64,000 bases of DNA, from contig NZ_QUNO01000008.1 of the NCBI RefSeq assembly GCF_003387475.1, positions 403,007 through 467,006 on the forward strand, written 5' to 3'. Source of the stretch: Kutzneria buriramensis (lineage in GTDB: Bacteria > Actinomycetota > Actinomycetes > Mycobacteriales > Pseudonocardiaceae). The notes under the pieces are model-generated. The model was not told the origin of the DNA. It made no database searches and worked only from the letters and a program-made list of their open reading frames with translations. The first letter of the stretch is position 1. Each line of letters begins with the position of its first letter. Below, piece after piece: positions 55,331-64,000 of this stretch. Position numbers and translations under genes: made by a program.

Positions 55331-57007
55331 ATGAGTGTGCTGTGGCAGCGCCGACTCGACCACTACCCCGAGACCCGCCAACGCCTCTGGTACCTGGCGA
55401 TCGTCGTCGCCGCGACCGTGGTGCTGTACTACGAGCTGTACGTGCCCGGCGCGGTCGCCCCGGCGATCATCGCGCAGTACCACATGACCTTCCCGTACTA
55501 CGTCTACATCTCGGTGGTGGGCAACGCCATCGGCGCCTTCTCGTCGCTGCTGGCCGGCCTCGCCGACAGATGGGGCCGCGCCAACCTCGTCGCCTACGGC
55601 CTCGGCGTGACCGGCCTGCTCACCCTGTTCGGCCTGCCCAACGCCCCCGACCAGTTCACCTTCGGCGTGCTGTTCGCGCTGGTCAGCTTCGTCGAGGGCA
55701 TCATCCTCGTGGCCACGCCGGCGCTGGTGCGGGACTTCTCGCCGCAACTCGGCCGCGCCTCCGCGATGGGCTTCTGGACGCTCGGGCCCGTGGTCGGCAG
55801 CCTCGTGCTGTCCGAGGTCTCCAGCAACACGATCACCGCGCTGCCGGCCTGGCAGTCCCAGTTCGTCATCTGCGGCATCGTCGGGCTCGTCGTGTTCGCG
55901 ATCGCCCTGTTCAGCCTGCGCGAGCTGTCGCCGAACCTGCGCGACCAGCTCATGGTCAGCATGCGGGACCGGGCGCTGATCGAGGCGCGCGCCGCCGGCA
56001 TCGACGTGGAGAAGGCCATCGAGCGGCCGTGGCGGCAGATGATGACCGTGCGGGTGATCGGCTCGGCCTTCGCGATCTCGGTGTTCCTGATCATCTACTA
56101 CACCGCGGTCGGCTTCTTCACCATCTACTTCACCACCATCTACGGCTTCAGCCTGGCCCAGGCCAACGGCATCGGGAACTGGTTCTGGGGCATCGACGCG
56201 CTGTCGCTGATCGTGGTCGGCGTGATCTCCGACCGGCTGCGCGTGCGCAAGCCCTTCATGCTGGTCGGCGCGCTGGGCGCGATCGTGATGACCATCGTGT
56301 TCCTGACCCGCGCGACCGTGCCCGACACCGGCTACTACACCTTCGTCTGGATCATCAGCGTGCTGGCCGTGTTCATGGCCGTCGCCTACGCGCCGTGGAT
56401 GGCGAGCTTCACCGAGACCGTCGAGCGGATCAACCCCGCGCTCACCGCCACCGGCCTCGCGGTGTGGGGCTGGACCATCCGGGCCGTCGTCGCGTTGTCG
56501 ATCTTCGCGCTGCCGTTCGTGGTCACGTCCATGACGCCGCTCGTGCAGTACGGCACCGAGGTCGCCACCATCGCCGCCAAGTACGACGCGGAGATCAAGA
56601 CCATCGGCGTCGTCGATCCCACGACCCTGGCGGCGCTGGGCAGGAACCCGACCGATGCCGAGGCCGGCACCAAGGCCGTCGCCGAGATCATGCAGGCCCA
56701 GAACGTCGACCAGGCCACCGCGCTGCAACGGCTCAAGGCCGCCGCGGCCGTGCCGAAGGAGGATCTCGCCTTCCTCCAGGCCCACGCCGCCGAGGTGCAG
56801 CAGGCCGCCGCCGCGACGCCCGGGCAGTGGCAGAACTGGTGGTGGGTGTGCGTCGGCGGCGAGGTCGCGTTCCTGCCGTTGATCTTCGTGATGGTCGGGC
56901 GGTGGCGGCCCCGGCAGGCCGCGGCCGACCTCGCCGAGCACCAGGCCCGTGTCGACGAGGAGCTGGAGCAGCTAAGTTCATCTACCGGAGGGACTTCGCA
57001 GCGCTGA
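55331..57007 (+). CDS. MFS transporter with a long extracytoplasmic insert
   Basis: 558 residues, ATG 55331 behind GAAGGAGG. Twelve membrane helices with the MFS A-motif GLADRWGRANLVAY between helices 2 and 3. About 130 residues between the last two helices (TEVATIAAKYDAEIKTIGVV onward to about 500) are hydrophilic and Ala-rich, an unusual insert for an MFS protein, probably outside the cell. The nearest resemblance is to metabolite:H+ symporters. Likely repressed by the divergent TetR; MoxR and VWA genes follow within 14 nt. Confidence 0.88.
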   Translation: MSVLWQRRLDHYPETRQRLWYLAIVVAATVVLYYELYVPGAVAPAIIAQYHMTFPYYVYISVVGNAIGAFSSLLAGLADRWGRANLVAYGLGVTGLLTLFGLPNAPDQFTFGVLFALVSFVEGIILVATPALVRDFSPQLGRASAMGFWTLGPVVGSLVLSEVSSNTITALPAWQSQFVICGIVGLVVFAIALFSLRELSPNLRDQLMVSMRDRALIEARAAGIDVEKAIERPWRQMMTVRVIGSAFAISVFLIIYYTAVGFFTIYFTTIYGFSLAQANGIGNWFWGIDALSLIVVGVISDRLRVRKPFMLVGALGAIVMTIVFLTRATVPDTGYYTFVWIISVLAVFMAVAYAPWMASFTETVERINPALTATGLAVWGWTIRAVVALSIFALPFVVTSMTPLVQYGTEVATIAAKYDAEIKTIGVVDPTTLAALGRNPTDAEAGTKAVAEIMQAQNVDQATALQRLKAAAAVPKEDLAFLQAHAAEVQQAAAATPGQWQNWWWVCVGGEVAFLPLIFVMVGRWRPRQAAADLAEHQARVDEELEQLSSSTGGTSQR

Positions 57008-57020
57008 GAAGAGGGCACGA

Positions 57021-57883
<863 letters not shown>

Positions 57884-57887
<4 letters not shown>

Positions 57888-59233
57888 GTGTCTCCGACCG
57901 GCTCACCGAATTCGTGCAGGCGTTGCGCGCCAAGGGGATTCAGGCCGGGCCGGGGGAGACCGTCGACGCCGCCGCGGCGCTGGAGGTGCTCGGGCTCGGT
58001 GACCGCGAGCGCACCCGTGAGGGCCTGGCCGCGTGCCTGATCCGCCGGGACGGTCAGCGGGCGGTGTTCGACTCCACCTTCGACCTGTTCTTTCCTTTGG
58101 GTGTAGGCGTTCCCGAGCAGGCCAGGCACGAGCACGTCACCCTCGACGAGCTCAACGACCGCCTCGTCGCCGCGCTGGCTTCCGACGACGAGGAGATGTT
58201 GCTGCAACTGGCCGGCCTCGCCGTGGACGCCTTCGGCCAGTACGGGCAAGGCAGTTCCGGCGTCGGCGGGTGGTCGGCGCACCAGACCCTCGACCGCGTG
58301 CAGCCGCAGACCCTGCTCGTGCGGGTCCTTTCGGCCATGCAGGCCCGTCCCGGCTTCACCGAGCGTCTCGACCGTGGCGAGATTCGCCGTCGGATAGAAC
58401 GCTTTCGCGAGTTCGTCCGCGGCGAGGCGCTGCGCCGGGTCGCCGAACTCCGTGGCCGGGAACGGCTTTCTCGCAGCGCCGTGCCGCCGACCCCCGACCA
58501 GCTCGATTTCCTGCAAGCCGGTCGGGCCCAGGTCGCCGAGATGCGTCGCATGGTCCAACCGCTGGCCCGAAAACTGGCGACCCGGCTGGCCGCCCGTCGC
58601 CGCCGCGCCGCCCGTGGCCAGATCGACCTCCGCCGCACCCTTCGGCGTTCCCTGTCCACCGGCGGCGTCCCCATGCGGCCCGTCTTCCGCCGCCACCGCC
58701 CCGGCCGTCCCGAGATAGTGCTGCTCTGCGACATGTCCGGCTCCGTGGCGTCCTTCGCCAACTTCACCATGCTGCTCGTCCAGGCCCTTCGCGACCAGTT
58801 CAGCAAGGTTCGCGTCTTCGCCTTCGTCGACGGGATGGACGAGGTCACCCACCTCGTCACCACCGGCGTCGCCGACCCCTCCGCCCTCGGCGCCCGGATT
58901 CTCGGCGAGGCCTCCGTCATCCGTTGGGACGGCCACTCCGACTACGGCCGCTCCCTCGACGAGTTCGCCGACCGCTACGCCGACGCCATCGGCCCCAAGA
59001 CGTCGGTGTTGATCCTCGGCGACGCCCGCAACAACAACGGCGACCCCCGCCTCGACACCCTCGCCCGGCTCCTCGCCCCCGCCCGCCGCGCCTTCTGGCT
59101 CAACCCCGAACGCCGCGACCTCTGGAACACCGGCGACTCCGCCGCCCACGACTACGCGACCGTCGTCGAGATGCACGAGTGCCGCAACGCCAGGCAGCTG
59201 GGCACCCTCGTCTCTCGGCTCATTCCGGTCTAG
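57884..59233 (+). CDS. VWA-domain (CoxE-like) protein
   Basis: 449 residues from GTG 57884, overlapping MoxR. The VWA domain (about 275-430) has the MIDAS motif CDMSGSVA with Asp283 and a downstream LILGDARNN. The N-terminal half is charged and helical. MoxR-CoxE pairs assist insertion of cofactors in carbon monoxide dehydrogenases, but no cox genes lie here, so the client is unknown. Confidence 0.92.
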
Positions 59234-59300
59234 GCCGAGCCGTCGGCGGGCTACGGTGGCGGCTCGAGCGACGGTGAGTCACGATCGCGGTAGGGGTGCG

Positions 59301-59585
59301 GTGTCGAACGAGAGCAAGCAGAGCGGACGTGGCTGCGGCATAGTCCTCGGCGTTGTGGTGGTCTGTCTGGTTTGGGCTGCGGGCGCCGGCCTGATCTGGT
59401 GGGGGACGAGCATTCAGGAGGCCTGTGCCCCCAACTGCATCACGAGCTACCGACCGCGTGAGGGCGATGATCAGACCCTGGTGAATCTCCTGTGGCTGGG
59501 CGGCGGCGCGCTCGTGATCCTCGGCATCGTCATCGGGGTCTTCTTCATCAGGGAGTTCGTCTTCGATTCGAACGCGAAGAAGTGA
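59301..59585 (+). CDS. Small two-helix membrane protein, unknown
   Basis: 94 residues from GTG 59301 with TAGGGGTG upstream. Helices lie at about 12-34 (GIVLGVVVVCLVWAAGAGLI) and 62-84 (LLWLGGGALVILGIVIGVFF), with an outer loop containing two cysteines. No family recognised. It follows the VWA gene by 67 bp and is convergent with the PHP gene. Confidence 0.6.
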   Translation: MSNESKQSGRGCGIVLGVVVVCLVWAAGAGLIWWGTSIQEACAPNCITSYRPREGDDQTLVNLLWLGGGALVILGIVIGVFFIREFVFDSNAKK

Positions 59586-59604
59586 CGCTGGTCGTTCCTT
59601 CCGG

Positions 59605-60612
59605 CTAGCGGCGTCGGGACCACGCCAGGAGTTCGTCCGCCGGCCAGGTGTTGATGACGCGGTCCGCGGTGATGCCGACCTGCTCGGCGCGGGCGCAGCC
59701 GAGGGGTTGCCAGGTGAGCTGGCCGGGGGCATGGGCGTCGGTGTCGATGGCGAACAGGCAGCCGAGGTCGGCGGCGAGGCGGAGCAGCCGCAGGGGTGGG
59801 TCGAGGCGCTCGGGGCGGGAGTTGATCTCGACGGCGACGTTGTGGTCGCGGCAGGCGGCGAAGACGGCCTCGGCGTCGAACTCGGACTCGGGGCGGCCGC
59901 GGCCAGTGACGAGGCGGCCGGTGCAGTGGCCGAGGACGGTGACGTGGGGGTTGGCGACGGCAGCCAAGAGCCGAGGGGTCATCTCGACGGCGGGCATCCG
60001 GAGCTTGGAGTGGACGCTGGCGACGACGACGTCCAGGCGGTCGAGCAGGTCGGGGGACTGGTCGAGGGAGCCGTCGAGCAGGATGTCGACCTCGATGCCG
60101 GTCAACACCCGGAACGGGGCCATCGACGCGTTCACCTCGGCGACGACGTCGAGTTGACGGTGCAGACGCTCGGCGGTCAGGCCGTTGGCGACGGTGAGAC
60201 GGGGCGAATGGTCGGTGAGGGCGATCCACTCGTGCCCGAGGTCCCGGGCGGCGCGGGCCATGACGTCGGGGGGACTGCCGCCGTCGGACCAGTCGGAATG
60301 GGTGTGGCAGTCGCCCCGCAGCGACGCCCGCAGCGCGGCCCCGCCGGACAGGTCGGGGCCGGCGGTCTGGGCGGCCTTCTCGAGGTACGAGATGGGCTCG
60401 CCCCGAACGGCGTTGGCGATGACACCGGCGGTGGACTTGCCGATGCCGGGCAGCTTGGTGAGGGTGCCCATGCGCACCATGTGCGCCACCCTGTCGACAG
60501 GCACGGCGGCGATGACCTCGGCGGCCTTGCGGAACGCCCGGACCCGGTAGCTGGGCTCGCCGGCGCGCTCCAGTTCGAACGCGACCTGTTCCAACGCCCG
60601 AACCGGATCCAC
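59605..60612 (-). CDS. PHP-domain protein with N-terminal helix-hairpin-helix (PolX C-half-like)
   Basis: 335 residues from GTG 60612. Residues 1-85 form a PolX-like helical/HhH segment (LTKLPGIGKSTAGVIANAVR). The PHP domain (about 95-325) keeps the metal ligands: GDCHTHSDWSDG, ALTDHSPRL, GIEVDIL, ASVHSKL, LGHCTGR and DTDAHAPG. It resembles family X polymerases with the polymerase core removed. Probable phosphoesterase or 3'-exonuclease linked to DNA repair; the substrate is inferred. Confidence 0.85.
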   Translation of the reverse strand: MDPVRALEQVAFELERAGEPSYRVRAFRKAAEVIAAVPVDRVAHMVRMGTLTKLPGIGKSTAGVIANAVRGEPISYLEKAAQTAGPDLSGGAALRASLRGDCHTHSDWSDGGSPPDVMARAARDLGHEWIALTDHSPRLTVANGLTAERLHRQLDVVAEVNASMAPFRVLTGIEVDILLDGSLDQSPDLLDRLDVVVASVHSKLRMPAVEMTPRLLAAVANPHVTVLGHCTGRLVTGRGRPESEFDAEAVFAACRDHNVAVEINSRPERLDPPLRLLRLAADLGCLFAIDTDAHAPGQLTWQPLGCARAEQVGITADRVINTWPADELLAWSRRR

Positions 60613-60635
60613 GCGGTCCTGCCTACTCCACCTCG

Positions 60636-60663
60636 GCGAGTCGCGCTCACCGACACACCGAAA
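60636..60663. repeat. 28-nt dispersed intergenic element, copy 3
   Basis: Begins GCGAGTCGCGCT and ends GACACACCGAAA. It lies 24 bp upstream of the PHP gene start. Confidence 0.55.
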
Positions 60664-60673
60664 CACGTGGATA

Positions 60674-60736
60674 TGCCACATGCGCTTCCTATGTGGCATC
60701 TGGGCGCAAGTAGGAAGCGCATGTGGCGAAAAAGGC
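60674..60736. repeat. 63-bp hairpin element, copy 2 (inverted)
   Basis: The reverse complement of the element at 36210-36272, with a changed centre. Outer arms 60676-60691 and 60711-60726 pair perfectly (16 bp); the inner CTTG/CAAG pairing of copy 1 is lost, and a new TGCCACAT...ATGTGGCA pairing is possible. It begins at the end of the PPOX gene (60738, minus) and probably terminates it. Confidence 0.75.
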
Positions 60737-60737
60737 G

Positions 60738-61130
60738 TCAGCCCATCGTGCCAACGTGCTCGGCCTCGATGGCGACGATGAGACGGACCTGTTCGCGGCC
60801 GCCGTACCAGGCGTAGGGGCGGCCGGTGTAGCGCTTCGCCAGCACGTCGATGTGGTCGGCGCCGCCCTCGGCGGTGATGGACACGACCCGCCCCCGGACC
60901 CGGTAGTAGCGGAACGTGTTGTCGGGATCGGTGACGTTGAGCGACACCCGGGGGTCCCGGCGCATGTTGCGCACCTTCTGGAAGCCCTCCACGGTGTTGA
61001 CGAGCACGTGCGTGCCGTCGGTGTCCACCCACGTCTGCGTCAGCTGCGGCGAGCCGTCGGGGTTGATGGTGGCGACGAAACACGGGCTGGGCTTGCGCAG
61101 GAGGTCCAGCAGTCCCTCGGGAAGTGCCAT
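60738..61130 (-). CDS. PPOX-class, probably F420-dependent, oxidoreductase
   Basis: 130 residues from ATG 61130 (AGGA eight bases upstream). A split-barrel flavin fold with PCFVATINPDGSPQLTQTWV, VNTVEGFQKVRNMRRDPRV and a YRVRGRVVSIT strand, matching Rv1155-type F420-binding proteins. It would reduce small substrates with reduced F420. It is divergent from the ABM-hydrolase fusion gene, with a perfect operator-like repeat between. Confidence 0.85.
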   Translation of the reverse strand: MALPEGLLDLLRKPSPCFVATINPDGSPQLTQTWVDTDGTHVLVNTVEGFQKVRNMRRDPRVSLNVTDPDNTFRYYRVRGRVVSITAEGGADHIDVLAKRYTGRPYAWYGGREQVRLIVAIEAEHVGTMG

Positions 61131-61166
61131 GCGCGTGATCCTAGCCACCGCCGGGTGGTCACGGTT

Positions 61167-61195
61167 GAGGATAGTCAAGATTAGTGACTATCCTC
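61167..61195. promoter_or_regulatory. Perfect 11-bp inverted repeat between divergent genes
   Basis: GAGGATAGTCA (61167-61177) and TGACTATCCTC (61185-61195) are separated by AGATTAG. It lies in the 91-bp gap between the PPOX gene (start 61130, minus) and the fusion gene (start 61222, plus). No regulator gene is adjacent. Confidence 0.65.
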
Positions 61196-61221
61196 GGGTC
61201 AGCAGCGTCGAGGAGGAGCCG

Positions 61222-62304
61222 ATGTCCGTCACCGAACTGACCACCTTCACCGTGAAGCCGGAGAACACCGCCGCGATGCTGGCCGCGCGGCCGGGCATGG
61301 TGGACGCCTTCCGCCGCGACCGGCGGGGCTTCGTGACCGCGAAGCTGATCCGCGTGGCCGACGACAAGTGGCTGGACCTCGTGGAGTGGATCGACGACAC
61401 GGCTTGGGACGAGTCCCGCGCCAAGGGCGCGAACCAGCCGGAGATCGCGGCCTTCTTCGCCACCATCGACACGCTGGTGAGCTCGGACCGCGGCGTCCGC
61501 TACGACGACGCGGAGGACGGCTACCGCCCAGTCCGGACGATCGCCTACGGTCCGCACCCCTCGCAGGTCGGCGAGCTCTACCTGCCGGAGGGCGACGGCC
61601 CGTTCCCGGTGATCGTGCTGATCCACGGCGGCTTCTGGACGGCGATGTGGGATCGCCGCCAGACGACCCCGCTGGCCGACGCCCTGGTCGGGGACGGATA
61701 CGCGGTGTGGAACATCGAGTACCGCCGGATCGGCGAGGACGGCGGCGGCTGGCCGGGCACCTTCGACGACGTCGAGGCGGCGGTCGACCTGCTCGACGGC
61801 CTGGATCTGGCGCTGGACACGAGCCGCGTGCAGGTCGTCGGTCACTCGGCCGGGGGACAGCTGGCGGCCTGGCTGGCCGGTCGCACCGACGGCAAGGTGC
61901 AGGTGCAGAAGGCCGTCTCGCTGGCGGGCGTCCTCGACCTCGCGGCGGCCGACGCCGACAAGTTCGGCACGGTGCTGGCGGACCCGACCGCCCCGCCGCC
62001 CGCCGGCGCGCCGGGGACGCAACGCCCGGAGCTGGCGGCGGTGATCGCCGGCCTGGTCGGCGACGGCATCGCGCCGCTGATCCTGGGCGGTCACCGCGCC
62101 GAGGTGCCCGACCGCTACGCGCGGGCGGCGCAGCCGCTGACCGTCCCGCTGCTGCAAGTCCTGGGGGACGCCGACGACGTCGTCCCGAAGAAGTACGCCG
62201 ACCACCCGTCCGCCGAGTTCACGGAGGTGCACGATGCCAACCACTTCGACGTCATCGACCCCGCCCACCCCGCCTGGGACGTCGTCCGTGCCTGGCTGGC
62301 CTGA
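61222..62304 (+). CDS. ABM-like domain fused to an alpha/beta hydrolase
   Basis: 360 residues, ATG 61222 behind AGGAGGAG. Residues 1-95 resemble an antibiotic-biosynthesis-monooxygenase (dimeric alpha-beta barrel) domain: TELTTFTVKPENTAAMLAAR, FVTAKLIRVADDKWLDLVEW. Residues 100-360 are a hydrolase of the BD-FAE/formamidase kind with HGGFWTAMW (oxyanion), GHSAGGQLAAW (nucleophile Ser), Asp in LGDADDVVP and His in DANHFDVI. The fusion suggests that one protein binds or oxidises and then hydrolyses a substrate. The next gene starts one nucleotide after its stop. Confidence 0.85.
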   Translation: MSVTELTTFTVKPENTAAMLAARPGMVDAFRRDRRGFVTAKLIRVADDKWLDLVEWIDDTAWDESRAKGANQPEIAAFFATIDTLVSSDRGVRYDDAEDGYRPVRTIAYGPHPSQVGELYLPEGDGPFPVIVLIHGGFWTAMWDRRQTTPLADALVGDGYAVWNIEYRRIGEDGGGWPGTFDDVEAAVDLLDGLDLALDTSRVQVVGHSAGGQLAAWLAGRTDGKVQVQKAVSLAGVLDLAAADADKFGTVLADPTAPPPAGAPGTQRPELAAVIAGLVGDGIAPLILGGHRAEVPDRYARAAQPLTVPLLQVLGDADDVVPKKYADHPSAEFTEVHDANHFDVIDPAHPAWDVVRAWLA

Positions 62305-62305
62305 C

Positions 62306-62914
62306 GTGGACCACGAGAAGATCCTGGCCGACGCCTGGAACCGGCCCGGCGTCACCGCGATCGACCTGCCGCCGGTGGACGTCAACCAGGTCCTCGCCGA
62401 CCGCTACGAGCTGGACCGCGAGCTGACGTTCACCCGAACCATGTTGTGGGACATGGAGTCCCGCAAGGCGGCCGCCCCGGACGTCTACATCCCGACCGTC
62501 GTCGCCCCCGGCGCGGAGAAGTTCCCCAGCACCCGGCATGGTGCGCTCGAGGACTTCACCCGCATCTCGGACCAGCGGATCTGGGCCGATCCGGAGCGCT
62601 TCGGCACGATCATCGAGCACGTCCGCCTCGACCACGACAACCAGCGGGCGTTCTTCGTCGGCGACACCGGCTTCGTCACGCCGGACGGCCGCACCGTCAC
62701 CGGCACCACCGCGCAGCCGATCTTCCACGTGGAGCACTCGGTGGCGGGCACCGAGGAACAGCCGCTGAACCTGTGGCGAATCGTGCTGCTCACCGAGCAG
62801 GTTGACCCCGCGTTGGTGGAGGTGTTCACGCAGATGGAGGAAGACCCGTATCTGCGTGTGTTCATCGAGGTGTACCTGCGAAAGGACTTGGGGGTCACGT
62901 TCCGCCGCAAGTAA
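62306..62914 (+). CDS. Conserved protein of unknown function
   Basis: 202 residues from GTG 62306, one nucleotide after the preceding stop; a GTG at 62288 is an alternative. The protein is acidic, soluble and mostly mixed alpha/beta (DVYIPTVVAPGAEKFPS, AFFVGDTGFVTPDGRT, TTAQPIFHVEHSVAG). I recognise no domain. Its position between the fusion hydrolase and the flavoprotein suggests one pathway. Confidence 0.65.
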   Translation: MDHEKILADAWNRPGVTAIDLPPVDVNQVLADRYELDRELTFTRTMLWDMESRKAAAPDVYIPTVVAPGAEKFPSTRHGALEDFTRISDQRIWADPERFGTIIEHVRLDHDNQRAFFVGDTGFVTPDGRTVTGTTAQPIFHVEHSVAGTEEQPLNLWRIVLLTEQVDPALVEVFTQMEEDPYLRVFIEVYLRKDLGVTFRRK

Positions 62915-62923
62915 CGTGATCGG

Positions 62924-63910
62924 GTGGACGACTTGGCCCGGGGGCTTGCCGGTCGACTCCTCCAGCCGGCGGACGCCGACTACGCGCAAGCCAAGCGTGT
63001 TTTCCTGTCCCTCTACGACCACCGCCGCCCGGCGGCGATCGCGCTGTGCGAAACGCCCGCGGACGTCCAGCGCTGCGTGGAATTCGCGCGCACGCAAGGG
63101 AACCCGGTCGCGGCGCGCAGCGGCGGCCACAGCTACGCCGGCTATTCCACACCGGACGGCGGCCTGATCGTCGACGTGTCCCGGTTGGACACCGTCGAGG
63201 TGCGGGACGACGGCACAGCCGTTGTCGGCGCCGGAGCGCGAATGGCCGGCGTCTACAGCGAAATCGGGCGGGCCGGCCGAATGCTGTCGGCCGGCACCTG
63301 CCCGTCGGTGGGCGTCGCGGGCCTCACCCTGGGCGGCGGTATTGGCGTCCTGGGCCGCAAATGCGGACTCAGTAGCGACCAACTCGTCGCCGCGACCATC
63401 GTGACGGCCGACGGTGCTTTGCATACCGTCTCCGATACGCAGGAACCCGAGCTGTTCTGGGCCCTGCGCGGGGCCGGCGGCGGCAACTTCGGCGTCATCA
63501 CATCGTTCACCTTCCGGACCGTCCCGGCCGAGCCGCTGACGGTCTGGTCCCTCGACTACACCCCCGACCGGCAGTCGGCGATCCTCGAGGCCTGGCAGCA
63601 GTGGCAGGCCGAGGTGCCCGAGGAGATGTGGTCGCAGGTCCGCATCGGCAGCTCGGAGCGTCGCGCCGAGGTCGGCGGCTGCTTCGTCGGCACGAACGCC
63701 ACCCCGCTCGTCGACGACCTCGCCCGCCGCATCGGCCCGGCACAGCGGCGGATGCAGCGCGAGTTCGACTTCCTCGGCGCCATGCGGCACTTCGCGACCG
63801 GCAACTACGAACGGGCCGCCTTCGCGTCGATATCCCGGATGCTCACGGGTCCGATGGATCCGCAGGCGATGGTCGACCTGATCACCAGTGGGCCGGAGAT
63901 GTACTTGTAG
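62924..63910 (+). CDS. FAD-dependent oxidase (BBE type), C-terminally truncated
   Basis: 328 residues where family members have about 450-500. The PCMH FAD domain is complete: ARSGGHSYAGY with His69 as the probable covalent FAD link, TCPSVGVAGLTLGGGIGVLG, and WALRGAGGGNFGVIT. The usual second cysteine link position reads SSD. The substrate domain ends in TSGPEMYL followed by a stop, and the whole BBE C-terminal domain is missing. The sequence after it is lower in GC. I read this as an interrupted gene, possibly by a mobile element; a functional short form seems unlikely. Confidence 0.8.
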   Translation: MDDLARGLAGRLLQPADADYAQAKRVFLSLYDHRRPAAIALCETPADVQRCVEFARTQGNPVAARSGGHSYAGYSTPDGGLIVDVSRLDTVEVRDDGTAVVGAGARMAGVYSEIGRAGRMLSAGTCPSVGVAGLTLGGGIGVLGRKCGLSSDQLVAATIVTADGALHTVSDTQEPELFWALRGAGGGNFGVITSFTFRTVPAEPLTVWSLDYTPDRQSAILEAWQQWQAEVPEEMWSQVRIGSSERRAEVGGCFVGTNATPLVDDLARRIGPAQRRMQREFDFLGAMRHFATGNYERAAFASISRMLTGPMDPQAMVDLITSGPEMYL

Positions 63911-64000
63911 GGTCTCGTCGCTCGTGACATGTCGATCTTGTCCGACCTGGGCGTTCTCGGTTGTCTCACGGTGACGCCACCATGATCAATCTCAAACTCT
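63911..64000. other. Lower-GC sequence after the truncated oxidase; possible mobile-element end
   Basis: These 90 bases are about 56% GC, against about 70% around them, and do not continue the oxidase in any frame that I can see. The abrupt change at the truncation suggests an insertion boundary, but no transposase or terminal repeat can be identified before the window ends. Confidence 0.35.

Overview
The window is high-GC (roughly 70%), tightly packed, uses many GTG and some TTG starts, and is rich in 4-bp ATGA/GTGA/TTGA stop-start overlaps. Tat and lipoprotein signals, SigE-family sigma factors, SpoIIE/STAS partner-switching proteins, an F420/PPOX-type oxidoreductase and DasR-type operator sequences all point to a filamentous actinomycete. 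My inference is Pseudonocardiales (Kutzneria or Amycolatopsis-like), but nothing here fixes the genus. I saw no rRNA, tRNA or CRISPR array.

Layout. 1-6 kb: the tail of a CoA-transferase, a methyltransferase, three secreted proteins (lysozyme-like, TAP-type peptidase, small unknown) and a sigma/anti-sigma pair; two of the promoters carry DasR (dre) boxes. 6-11 kb: a translationally coupled three-gene RNA end-healing and sealing cassette (small RNA ligase, ligase-kinase fusion, and an 878-residue four-domain protein), the most unusual system in the window, followed by an APH-like kinase. 11.8-16 kb: CYTH-CHAD protein, two small stress proteins (one with a TTA codon), an 84-bp tandem repeat, and an acyltransferase/SGNH membrane protein. 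16-23.5 kb: a signalling island made of STAS, SpoIIE-type phosphatase, a soluble poly-HAMP hybrid histidine kinase built on seven 276-bp repeats, and a second STAS. 23.8-24.8 kb: a divergent fluoride riboswitch in front of two overlapping crcB genes. 25-31.5 kb: a sulfite-oxidase-like protein with its flavoreductase, a Tat-exported purple acid phosphatase, and a FIST/diguanylate-cyclase pair. 31.6-36.2 kb: GH92 mannosidase (third, dre-like promoter) and htpG. 36.3-40.5 kb: NAD-epimerase, TetR/P450 unit, lipoprotein, DUF218 membrane protein.

40.5-52.7 kb is a nutrient-uptake locus. On the minus strand lie a family-5 binding lipoprotein, DppB and DppC permeases, a fused double ATPase, a regulator, a 30-codon small ORF and a GH5-like hydrolase. 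Divergently come a ROK regulator, an M81 metallopeptidase and a DUF1684 protein. 52.6-54.5 kb: overlapping cupin, APH-like and nucleotidyltransferase genes. 54.5-59.6 kb: TetR and a divergent MFS transporter, then MoxR ATPase, VWA protein and a small membrane protein. 59.6-64 kb: PHP/HhH protein, PPOX oxidoreductase, a divergent ABM-alpha/beta-hydrolase fusion behind a perfect operator-like inverted repeat, an unknown protein, and a BBE-type flavoprotein that stops early next to lower-GC sequence, which looks like an insertion boundary.

Several intergenic regions carry long perfect hairpins. One 63-bp hairpin element occurs twice in opposite orientation, and a 28-nt element occurs three times. 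These look like dispersed repeats, some acting as terminators.
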